Source: Blastomussa wellsi
Taxonomy: Eukaryota > Cnidaria > Anthozoa > Scleractinia > Plerogyridae
DNA: 64,000 nucleotides
NCBI GenBank assembly: GCA_947652115.1
Contig: OX393573.1
Span: 14,072,491 to 14,136,490, forward strand
Direction: 5' to 3'
Below, in pieces: positions 11,362 to 22,516 of this stretch; the first letter of the stretch is position 1, and each line of letters starts with the position of its first letter. Position numbers and translations under genes: made by a program. The notes under the pieces were generated by a model. It was not told the origin of the DNA, ran no database searches, and saw only the letters and a list, made by a program, of their open reading frames with translations.

Positions 11362-14300
11362 ATCGGTATGCTCGGTAAACCCGGTAAACTCGGTACAGCC
11401 GATACACTCGGTACACCCGGTACAGCCGGTATGCTCGGTACGCTCGGTACGCTCGGTACACTCCGTACAGCCGGTACGCTCGCTACAGCCGGTACGCTCG
11501 GTAAACCCGGAACAGTCGGTTAGTACCCTTTGTACGCTTATGTAACACGAAAGTGGCGAGAAGTGGTAGGCCAAATCTTGATCTTGAATTTCGCCATTTA
11601 GCTGGCAAAATCATGAACGTAACGATTTGGCTCGCCAAATTTAGAATTGGCCAGCCAAATCGCGAAATTCAAGATTGGTCCTGTCAAATCGTACCGGGTG
11701 TACCGAGTGTACCGCCTGTACCGAGTGTACCGGCTGTACCGAGCGTACCGACTGTTCCGAGCGCACCAGCTGTACCGAGTGTACCGGCTGTACCGAGTGT
11801 ACCGGCTGTACCGAGCGTAGCGGCTGTACCGAGTGTACCGGTTGTACCGAGCGTACCGGTTGTACCGGCTGTACCGAGCGTACCGGCTGTACCGAGCGTA
11901 CCGGCTTTACCGAGCGTACCGGTTGTACCGTGTGTACCAGCTGTACCGAATGTACCGAGCGAACCGAGCGCACCGGCTGTACCGAGTATACCGGCTGTAC
12001 CGAACGTAGCGGCTGTACCGAGTGTACCAGCTGTACCAAGCGTACCGACTGTTCCGAGTGTACCAGCTGTACCGAGTGTACCGGCTGTACCGAGTGTACC
12101 GGCTGTACCGAGTGTACCAGCTGTACCGAGTGTACCAGCTGTACCAAGCGTACCGACTGTTCCGAGTGTACCGGCTGTACCGAGTGTACCGACTGTTCCG
12201 AGTGTACCGACTGTTCCGAGTGTACCAGCTGTACCGAGTGTACCAGCTGTACCAAGCGTACCGACTGTTCCGAGTGTACCGGCTGTACCGAGTGTACCAG
12301 CTGTACCAAGCGTACCGACTGTTCCGAGTGTACCGGCTGTACCGAGTGTACCGGCTGTACCGAGTGTACCGGCTGTACCAAGCGTACCGACTGTTCCGAG
12401 TGTACCGGCTGTACCGAGTGTACCAGCTGTACCAAGCGTACCGACTGTTCCGAGTGTACCGGCTGTACCGAGTGTACCAGCTGTACCAAGCGTACCGACT
12501 GTTCCGAGTGTACCGGCTGTACTGAGTGTACCGACTGTACCGAGTGTACCGGCTGTACCGAGTGTACCAGCTGTACCAAGTGTACCGGCTGTACTGAGTG
12601 TACCGGCTGTACCGAGTGTACCGGCTGTACCGAGTGTACCGGCTGTACCGAGTGTACCGGCTGTACCGAGTGTACCGGCTGTACCGAGTGTACCGACTGT
12701 TCCGAGTGTACCGGCTGTACCGAGTGTACCAGCTGTACCGAGTGTACCGGCTGTACCGAGTGTACCAGCTGTACCAAGCGTACCGGCTGTACCGAGTGTA
12801 CCGGCTGTACCGAGTGTACCAGCTGTACCGAGTGTACCGGCTGTACTGAGTGTACCGGCTGTACCAAGCGTACCGGCTGTACCGAGTGTACCGGCTGTAC
12901 CGAGTGTACCAGCTGTACCAAGCGTACCGGCTGTACCGAGTGTACCGGCTGTACCGAGTGTACCGGCTGTACCGAGTGTACCGACTGTTCCGAGTGTACC
13001 GGCTGTACCGAGTGTACCAGCTGTACCGAGTGTACCGGCTGTACCGAGTGTACCAGCTGTACCAAGCGTACCGGCTGTACCGAGTGTACCGGCTGTACCG
13101 AGTGTACCAGCTGTACCGAGTGTACCGGCTGTACCAAGCGTACCGACTGTTCCGAGTGTACCGGCTGTACCGAGTGTACCGGCTGTACCGAGTGTACCAG
13201 CTGTACCAAGCGTACCGGCTGTACCGAGTGTACCAGCTGTACCGAGTGTACCAGCTGTACCAAGCGTACCGACTGTTCCGAGTGTACCGGCTGTACCGAG
13301 TGTACCGGCTGTACCGAGTGTACCGGCTGTACCGAGTGTACCGGCTGTACCGAGTGTACCGACTGTTCCGAGTGTACCGGCTGTACCGAGTGTACCAGCT
13401 GTACCGAGTGTACCGGCTGTACCGAGTGTACCAGCTGTACCAAGCGTACCGGCTGTACCGAGTGTACCGGCTGTACCGAGTGTACCAGCTGTACCGAGTG
13501 TACCGACTGTTCCGAGTGTACCGGCTGTACTGAGTGTACCAGCTGTACCAAGCGTACCGACTGTTCCGAGTGTACCGGCTGTACCGAGTGTACCAGCTGT
13601 ACCAAGCGTACCGACTGTTCCGAGTGTACCGGCTGTACCGAGTGTACCGGCTGTACTGAGTGTACCAGCTGTACCGAGTGTACCGAGTGTACCGAGTGTA
13701 CCAGCTGTACCAAGCGTACCGACTGTTCCGAGTGTACCGGCTGTACCGAGTGTACCGGCTGTACCGAGTGTACCGGCTGTACCGAGTGTACCGGCTGTAC
13801 CGAGTGTACCGACTGTTCCGAGTGTACCGGCTGTACCGAGTGTACCAGCTGTACCAAGCGTACCGGCTGTACCGAGTGTACCAGCTGTACCGAGTGTACC
13901 GGCTGTACCGAGTGTACCAGCTGTACCGAGTGTACCGGCTGTACCGAGTGTACCGGCTGTACTGAGTGTACCAGCTGTACCAAGCGTACCGACTGTTCCG
14001 AGTGTACCGGCTGTACCGAGTGTACCAGCTGTACCCAGCGTACCGACTGTTCCGAGTGTACCGGCTGTACCGAGTGTACCAGCTGTACCAAGCGTACCGA
14101 CTGTTCCGAGTGTACCGGCTGTACCGAGTGTACCAGCTGTACCAAGCGTACCGACTGTTCCGAGTGTACCGGCTGTACCGAGTGTACCAGCTGTACCGAG
14201 TGTACCGGCTGTACCGAGTGTACCGGCTGTACCGAGTGTACCGGCTGTACGGAGTGTACCGGCTGTACCGAGTGTACCGGCTGTACCGAGTGTACCGGCT

Positions 14301-15358
14301 GTACCGAGTGTACCAGCTGTACCGAGTGTACCGGCTGTACCGAGTGTACCGGCTGTACCGAGTGTACCGGCTGTACCGAGTGTACCGGCTGTACCGAGTG
14401 TACCGGCTGTACCGAGTGTACCAGCTGTACCGAGTGTACCGAGTGTACCGAGTGTACCAGCTGTACCAAGCGTACCGACTGTTCCGAGTGTACCGGCTGT
14501 ACCGAGTGTACCGGCTGTACCGAGTGTACCAGCTGTACCAAGCGTACCGACTGTTCCGAGTGTACCGGCTGTACCGAGTGTACCAGCTGTACCAAGCGTA
14601 CCGACTGTACCGAGTGTACCGGCTGTACCGAGTGTACCAGCTGTACCAAGCGTACCGACTGTTCCGAGTGTACCGGCTGTACCGAGTGTACCGACTGTTC
14701 CGAGTGTACCGGCTGTACCGAGTGTACCAGCTGTACCGAGTGTACCGAGTGTACCGAGTGTACCAGCTGTACCAAGCGTACCGACTGTTCCGAGTGTACC
14801 GGCTGTACCGAGTGTACCGGCTGTACCGGCTGTACCGAGCGAACCGAGCGTACCGGCTGTACCGAGTATACCGGCTGTACCGAATGTACCGGCTCTATCG
14901 AACGTAGCGGATGTACCGAGTGTACCGGCTGTACCGAGTGCACCGGCTGTACCGAGCGCACCGACTGTTCCGAGTGTACCAGCTGTACCGAGCGTACCGA
15001 GTACGCTCGGTACACCCGGTACACTCGGTACAGCCGGTACACTCGGTACAGCCGGTACGATTGGTAACCGCCGTACGCTCCGTACTCTCGGTACACTTGC
15101 TTCAGCCGGTACAATCGGTACGCTTGGTACAGCTGGTACCCTCGGTACACTCGGTACAACTGGTACCCTCGGCACACCCGGTACACTCGGTACAGCCGGT
15201 ACACTCGGTACAGCCGGTAGGCTCTGTACAATCGGTACGCCCGGTACAGCCGGTATGTTCGGTAAAGCCGGTACAGCCAGTACAGCCGGTACGCTCGGTA
15301 CAATCGTTACGCTCGGTACGTTCGGTACGCTCGGTACGCTCGGTACACTCGTTAAACC
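11362..15358. repeat. 4-kb satellite of 9/18-bp units with reverse-oriented blocks at both ends
   Basis: The core (about 11690-14997) is a tandem array of the 18-mer GTACCGAGTGTACCGGCT, itself two diverged 9-mers of type GTACCGNNN. Recurrent variants are GTACCAGCT, GTACCAAGC, GTACCGACT and GTTCCGAGT; they combine into a frequent 45-bp higher-order string. Blocks at 11362-11525 and 15001-15358 carry the reverse-complement unit (GGTACACTCGGTACAGCC). The unit length is a multiple of 3 and has no stop on either strand, so very long frames are open on both strands (for example VPAVPS, YRLYRV and CTECTG on plus; TLGTAG on minus). The longest starts at a GTG, not ATG, and I do not regard any as a proven gene. 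Confidence 0.95.
11526..11690. repeat. Spacer with an imperfect inverted repeat inside the satellite
   Basis: Between the left reverse block and the main array, ATCTTGAATTTCGCCATTTAGCTGGC (11580-11605) is mirrored by GCCAGCCAAATCGCGAAATTCAAGAT (11650-11675). The spacer is not made of the satellite unit. It may be the termini of an older foldback element from which the array expanded. Confidence 0.7.
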
Positions 15359-17043
15359 CGAGAAATGTAGAAAACACTCACCTGTGGCTCGTGTTTTCTA
15401 CAATTCCCTCGTGTTCTCAAATGCCCGTCGTGTTTTATGACAGTATAATACATGGCTTAGGCTTCTTTATTTGTTAAATAGGACATTGGCAAACCCATCT
15501 TCTAGCTGGTTTAGAATATAGCATTAAAAAATCCTAAAAGATCACCAAATTTACGCGCGCGGGCGGCCTCCTTGTTCGTATTTCTGGCTCTCGCTGCTCA
15601 ATAGCTCGTCCACATTTTCGTCTCCCTAGTCATCTGAACTTCTTTCATTTAATATTTGTTTTAGCAGCCATAATAAAGGAAATAAAAAGACAACTTTAAA
15701 AGATTGTCGTTGCCATTTTTTTTTTCAATTCGCAACGCAACATAAACTACATCCGGGGTACCGGGCTTCTATAGTTTTTTCCCATGTTCTGTTAAAAATA
15801 AAGCCCGCTAAGATTCCATGGCGAGCATACAGGGCTATATTGTGAATTATAATAGAAATCTCTCTGATCAAACGGTTTCATCTTCATTCTAGCCAGTCAT
15901 TCTTCCTATTCATTCTATTTGGAGTTCAAGAAGTTAGTGAGTTTTTAGGGAAGACCAGAAGAAGTAGCATACGTACGAGGTGGAAACCCATTTTTGTGTA
16001 CGGCTATCGTGATGGGGGCTTTTTTGCCAGCAAAACTATGGGGGAAGGGCTTAGAACCACATCGCCATTTCAGTGGTACTTTGTAGCTTCATTTTTCAGG
16101 TCACCAGGTTCACATGCGACGTATGTGGTGTCTGTTTTGTCTAGCTTCCTTAATTGAAGTCATAACGGCATGGTTTTGTCTAACTTTCAAATATTGGTCA
16201 ATAAATATTAACATAGTTTTTTCGACCTTTTAGCGCCGTGGCGAAGTGACAGTCTAAAACAAGAGATCCGGAACTGGATTTTTGGCACTTTTTTTCTGTG
16301 GTTCGCTGCTTTAGTGAGTTTCCTAATTTATGCCACGAGTCGCAAATCAGCTGCCTTCACAACCGAAGACAACTTAATGGGGCAGCTGGAATGAAAATGC
16401 CTTTCTGTCAAAATTTGTCATGTAAAGATGGCAGTTGAAAGGATTCGACTGAAGCCTTTACCACTTTGCAATGCAAATTACAGGTAATGAAAACAAAGAT
16501 AAATAAAGAAACAGCTTCATAAAATTTAAAAGTCAGCTGCAAAGATCAAACTCCCTGTACTGTCCACACACTCTCGTTGTTTTGACACGTGGCGTGGATC
16601 GGATAAAACTCAACCGGATAAAATTCGTATTACATATTACAATGTACATTACCCGACTGAGTTTCAAAACTTCATGTAATTTTATACACCTGCCCATCGG
16701 TTGCTACATCTCTTATTTCATTTTTTACATGAATTATTCGAGATCTTTTGAAATATAGCCTGCGACAACAGATGGATTTCCGACATGACCGATGGTGTTA
16801 CACACACAGCGCGGCACACACCATTCACATTTCCCTAGACTAGCCTCTCGGCACTAGCCTCTAGTAGACGATCCCCCCCCCCCCCCCCCCAACCCAATGG
16901 CCCAGACTGGTTCAGTTGCAAAGCGCAGGAAAAAAGGAGACTACGCGCGCGTCGCGCACGAGAGCCACAAAGTTACCCTCACGTGACAAGATGCAGCGGG
17001 GTTCACGTGTCTTTCTTTAATCTCACCCGGAGTGGGATGGATG
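15359..17043. other. Intergenic, no gene recognised
   Basis: Unique-looking AT-rich sequence without convincing exons. A run of about 20 C at 16870-16889 and a CGCGCG-rich patch near 16945 are the only marked features. Confidence 0.4.
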
Positions 17044-18105
17044 CTAGCCTGCGTGCAGCCGTCTCCTATTTCCTAAAGCGGAAAAGTGACGTCTGCGAAA
17101 CGGCGTCGCTAATTGTGTTCCAGTATCCTGCTGTTCGAGATTAAATTTAGCATAAATTATAGCTTTAATTCAAGAATTTCGCTCAATCAAATAGAATCGA
17201 ACAGAAAAACAGTACTAACAAAGACCGTGAGTAGCAAAACATATGTCAAATTACAGCTCATGATCTGCCAAGTGTCAAAAAAAATTCACAGGGTTAAAGA
17301 AATGGTGAAGACCTGTGACCTCAGCTAAATATTTGCTAAATTACTGAGTCGGGCGGGACTGTTTGAGTTGAAGTTCCCCCTAATTATACAGAATACAACA
17401 AGCATTCAAAAAACACAAAGCGAAATACCTCGAAAACGAGTTTAATCGAGACAAATGCCAGGAACCGCAAGAGTTATATAGTAATACGGCAGCCTGTCAA
17501 CTCCTTTAGTAACTTTTAGTACACGATCACGAAAGCGATTCATCCAAAAGTACTCGCCCTTCTAGAATTCCACACTGTTTATTCCAAGTGTCTGGAACTC
17601 CTTATTCACTAGCAGCTCAGCCTTGAAAGATTTATAACCGCTTTCATGTAAGATTTCGTCTTCGATCTTTCATAATCAGATAATCCCCGCGGGTCACTTC
17701 CGTAGCTTTCCAACGCATCGATTGATTGATACACAGGGATCTTGAGTATACAGCAAACTGTACAGAGCGGAATTTGTCACTTTGAAATTCTCCTCTACCT
17801 TGAACCAGACTTCTGTAGTTGTGATTCACAACAAGCGAAATAAACTGCACAAAATCACACGTGAGTTACGGTTAATGTTTTCCTCTTGTATGTTAAAAAA
17901 AACACAACGCATAATTATGTTGAGTATTTTACGATGACAGCCAATTAGGGTTGATTCTAACAATGCCTACTGTCAAAGCAACCAATGAGAGAGCGGTCCC
18001 CAGATTCTGGAGAAACAGCAGGATACTAGAACACGATTAACGACGCCGTTTCGCAGACGTCACTTTTCCGCTTTAGGAAATAGGAGACGGCTGCGCGCAG
18101 GCTAG
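17044..18105. mobile_element. 1062-bp non-autonomous DNA transposon with 94-bp TIRs
   Basis: CTAGCCTGCGTGCAGCCGTC...CTGCTGTT (17044-17137) is the reverse complement of 18012-18105 with about four mismatches. Flanks are ATGGATG (17037-17043) and ATGGGTG (18106-18112), a likely 7-bp target duplication with one change. The interior has no transposase-like frame. Long TIRs suggest a Mutator-type or similar family, but the superfamily cannot be fixed from this copy. Confidence 0.85.
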
Positions 18106-18112
18106 ATGGGTG

Positions 18113-19954
18113 CACGAATCCTTGACCCATCCTAAAATCAATAGTTTCTTTCGCCCCTACTTTTCTGACAATCTTTCAAATCCAATCTCATGCCATGAAG
18201 TCATTTCCGCTGGCTATTGGCCAGGGCTCATTCGAGCGGAATGTGAGCAGAAGATGTTTGTAGCAATTGCAATTTTTAGCTTATCTGTATTCTTTGAGTT
18301 TGGGATTCAGTGACGAAATTCTTTAGCCGCCTGAATTTGAATTCTCGAATTTCATAAGAACAAAAAGGCACAGTGAGACGAAACGTGACTTGGCAATGTG
18401 ACAAATACGTTCATTGGGTCAAGGGCGACCGGCGAGATTAGAGATCGTGGTGGATTAAACATTAAATAGCTGGACAAACGCTCCTCTTATTAAAAACTGC
18501 CGAAAAAAAATGAAACCACGTTAACATAAATACAAGCACACTGCGCTGAGGTCTTCTGGATCGTTTGTGTTTTGTACAAAGGAGCCTTCTCACAGGTCAG
18601 GATTTGAAAAAATACATTTGATACGACCATCCCATGCATTAATCTTGGATCCGCCCGCGTCCCCGCCCTTGTGGTTCCTTGTTAATGTTTAAAATTGTTC
18701 ACGCTTTTTCAATTTCCGGTATTTACAGTGGACAGTCTTGTCCCAACTATTCTTTGTTGTCAACATAATAAAAGACATGAGCGAAGGTGTTCGTTATCTC
18801 AAGCATGTTTTCGGCTTGTATTTGCGTTTGCCTCGCACTTCTGGAATCTTCATTCACTATACCCTCGATGAGATGAGGCGAGACTTGTAGAATGCCAACT
18901 GATGGTGTAAATGGTCACAAAAATAAACTACCGCTTAGATCCATATCCCCTCACATCACGTACCGAACTTTTAGTTACTCAGCACCTATCAATGTTACAC
19001 CCGCAGGACGGGGTGGGTCACAGGTGGAGGATTTGACCGTAATTATCGTCCCGTAGTGAGGACTTTTTGACCGTTTTTAGTTGGCTTCGTAGCAACATTT
19101 TTTGGAAGTTGAGTGACGCTTTTAACCACCAAGAAATTCCCTGGGATACGGTCTTGTTGAGAAAACGTCAGCTCAGTTCAAAATGTCCTATTGATAAGAG
19201 AAGATAACTTCAGTTATACACGGTATTTCCATCAGCTTATTTAGAAGTATTTATGGTAATCAACTAACTACCTATCTTCCTAGCTTCCTGCCCACACTCG
19301 AGCTCCCTGCGGCTTCACATTGATAACTACATTATGACTCGTCACACTGTCAGGGTCAAACTCCACAGACGCGATGAAGCACAAGTTTACAGCTGACCTT
19401 CCTAAAATGTAAGAATTATTGGGGCAGAGCTAGTTTTCGGTAGGCTTGAATAAGTAGAAATAGTGCGCGAAATTAAAGGAATTGCGATTTTGGCCAAATG
19501 CCTGCAGGCGCGGTAGAACTTACAAAAATTGTCAGATATGCTCTTTTTTACCAAACTAGCTCAAACTGAAAACACTTTCTTTTTAGCTGATTTGTTTTAT
19601 ATCATGCAATTTTAATTTTTTCTCAGTTTCAGCTAGATTTCTTAGGTGTTATATGAGTTTTTCAACATTCATTTTATTTATTTGCGGGGTCCTACTGAAA
19701 ACCGCAAATCGTCATCATCATCAAGGTGTACTACTCACCCTACCCCCCCCCCCCCCAATGACTCGAAGGTTTCTCTACAACTGATAACAACCAGCAATAA
19801 TTTTTTAAAAAAATGGAGAAATCGGGATTGCATATTGTTTACCTACCGGTTAGAACGCAAATAAATATCGAAGGGACTTGCATTTTTAACTCTACCTTGG
19901 AGATATGACGCATATTCGGATCTGTTCCCATATTTAATCTAGTAAATACGGTAT
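18113..19954. other. Intergenic, no gene recognised
   Basis: No exon-like frames with splice signals. The stretch at 18985-19065 (CACCTATCAATG...GGATTTGACCGTAAT...CCCGTAG) resembles 35000-35055 and may be a shared old repeat. A C-run lies at 19743-19757. Confidence 0.35.
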
Positions 19955-20429
19955 TGAGGCCTAAGTTATATGGTCTCGGGAACCCGAGACAACCCTCGAG
20001 CTCCCTCCCGAGACAACTTTATCGAGCGTTTATATGACAAAAAATTGTCCCTGTTAGCTGAGTTAAAGTTGACCCTGTTTGATTATTCATAAAGTATTTT
20101 AATATTCAAGTAATTCAACTCACCAGTTATCCTTCTTCCTTTGAATTTCTTTTGTTTATTCGATCACTGGAGACCTTGCTGGGTTATATTCTGTTTCTGT
20201 AGTGCAATTTTTTGCTTAAAAACCAGAAATCCGGACAGTGCGTGACACTTGGCACGTTAAGAGTTGTCCCGGGTAGGCGAGCCAAAGTGTTTATATGAGA
20301 AAAAGTTGTCCAGGATCATATAAACGGTTGGCGGAATTTTTCAACATTTTAGTGAAAAGTTAGCTCGCCCGGGGTAACTCGGGGAGAGGGTTGTCTCGGG
20401 AACCCGAGAACATATAAATGGGGCCTTAG
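19955..20429. mobile_element. MITE-like element with TIRs around TCTCGGGAACCCGAGA
   Basis: Left end GAGGCCTAAGTTATATGGTCTCGGGAACCCGAGACAACCCTC and right end GAGGGTTGTCTCGGGAACCCGAGAACATATAAATGGGGCCTTA are inverted copies. Each end also contains its own short palindrome (CTCGGGAACCCGAG). No coding capacity is seen. Confidence 0.75.
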
Positions 20430-21019
20430 ACTAGCAGATTTCGGCCTTATGTGCTACCGAGCACGAAGAGGATTAAGTTAAGTAAGTAAGTAAGACTAGC
20501 AGATTCAGTCTAATGTCGCGTGTCGCACATCCTCGGAGACCCAGGGCGAAAGTTTACAAGAAGACGCAAGAGTGCCCCTGGGATGCTGTTCCACTGCCCA
20601 TTCGCATGCGTGCCTCTGATTGGTCACAAAAAACACACCTTTTTTGGAGTAGCCACGTCAAAATTCGGGCACGTAACATTGGTTTTCAGTATCTGAACAC
20701 CGCACACTTTTTTCCTGGTGCCCAGGTATCAGTGCTCGGGCACCAAGTGTGAACACAGCCTTATTTTGCTATCGCGCGTTGAGAAAACACGAGAACACTG
20801 CCAGTGATGTAGAAAACAAAGGCGTGGTTTGGAATATTCAAAATTCCGAGGATAGTGTCGTTAGTTATGTTTTATATGGGTGTATATCATATCATATCTG
20901 GCGCCATTGAGATACCCAAGTTCATATTGTGACACGAGATGTTCATAACGTGACACGAGACCCTTTATTTGAATTTTAACTAAACATGCGCACAGTCTAT
21001 CAAAAACATACATTATATT

Positions 21020-21100
21020 CAACCTCGTTCCCAGGCTCTCTAATCTTCCCGCTCTCCCGGAGCGAGAGATGAGGGCGGGAAGATGAGAACTTGCTTGGTA
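21020..21100 (+). mobile_element. Solo terminus of the CAACCTCGTTCCCAG (hAT-like) family
   Basis: CAACCTCGTTCCCAGGCTCTCTAATCTTCCCGCTCTCCCGGAGCGAGAGATGAGGGCGGGAAG matches the TIR of the complete element at 28436-29805. No partner terminus is seen nearby, so this copy is truncated or its other end has decayed. Confidence 0.6.
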
Positions 21101-22399
21101 CTCGCTTGGTACTCGCAGTTTCCGATCCCATTGTCCAATTTCTTCGAGAATCGTGACAATGGTTTTTGGGTGTGGTGCTCGAAAAACTCCTCGAATGGCA
21201 CGGGATCACGATCCAAGATCGCGCTAAGCAGGGAAAGATTGAAGTCCCAAGAGCGAAATTCGAAAGTCACTAAAACTTAATATGTCATCGCAGGCTCCGG
21301 TCGATTCCTTTTTTGACTGTTTGTTATTGTATTTTATATTTAAAGGGCGTATTAATTGGCTGAAAATAGCCATGATTTGAGAAAGTTGCGCATAGTCCGC
21401 AATCCAACGAAACCATTCAGATAAGCAAAGTTTTTTTAACATAAGTTTTTTTTTCATTTTTTTAAGAGCATTTGTTTGAATTGCGTTGGTTTTCCGAAGG
21501 TGAAATATATAGCGTGACTATAAATGTCAGTACTTTGAACTGGAGAATGATATGGCTGTTGTAAATTTCTTTGTTATGTTTCGGCAGGTTAGTTAAAACG
21601 TTTTTTTTTTTCTTGTTTATGCTAGTAAGCCGAATGCCTGCCCGGATAGGTTGGATCATATAAACTATGTTTTGACTTTCTGTTGACATCAGTTCACGTT
21701 TAAAAACTAATGGCAGCTTACACGATGAAGCCTTCAGGCTACTGTAATCCAATACGTGACATCTCTGGAATTGCAGAGATATCAAGCGAGGTCAAAGATC
21801 GATTCTTCAGACGATCTGATATGAATAAGACGCGACTCCGTTGTTTCGAAACACGGAAAAAGGACAAAAAATGATTGCCAATCCATGTTGTTTTAGCACA
21901 TGAAAAAAATTTTCACATTAAAGCAATCGGTATTTCAGACCGGAAGCTTCCCTATTCATGCGTGGCCTTCATTCAAGTTGGCGCAATAAAAGAGAGGACA
22001 GGGAATCAGTCAGCTTTTTAATTATATGCTAAATAAACACCAATTGATGTCCTTGGCAACTTTATATATTAATATTTTGCTGTGTGTCAAAACTCTGCCA
22101 TTGATGTCATATGTCAATAAAAGTCTTAACCAATCAAACTTGGCACGTCGGCCTTCACACAAAAATATGACCAACTTTGAGCGCTGAGTAAAAAATAACT
22201 TCCTTTTTTTCATTCATCACTGACTACAGCAGAAATTATGTTTTTATTTGGGGATATGAAACAGTAAAGAATGTCAAAGAGTTCACAACTCGTTGAAGCG
22301 CGAGTAGCATGTGCTTTCCGCGAAATTCCAATTCCCTTACGTAAGCAGTGTAAAACAATCAAAGATCACGTGGGTGTCACATGCTCCCTGCTACAAATG

Positions 22400-22516
22400 G
22401 GAAGGAACTAGCTATTTGCAGTTTCTCGTTCAAAGGCGTTGGTGCTGTTGTGTGCAGTTAGTACTAAAGCAATTTCAAGCTTGATCTCCGGCCGTTTATA
22501 TATCTTAAAGTTCAAG
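22400..22516 (+). other. Probable 5' UTR exon of the mini-mucin gene
   Basis: The sequence ends TTAAAGTTCAAG|GTGAGTTG, a strong donor, and the next good acceptor in line is CACCAG|ATGGAG at 25778/25779, where the exon opens directly with the start codon. The transcription start is not defined from sequence. Confidence 0.45.

Noticed and set aside
11553..15440. A 1295-codon open frame (VPAVPS repeats) and its long shadows on both strands
   Set aside because: It starts at GTG, arises from an 18-bp unit without stops in any frame, and reads through an orientation switch into unrelated repeats (TLGTAG). There is no signal of a real gene model. Kept only as a finding to test.
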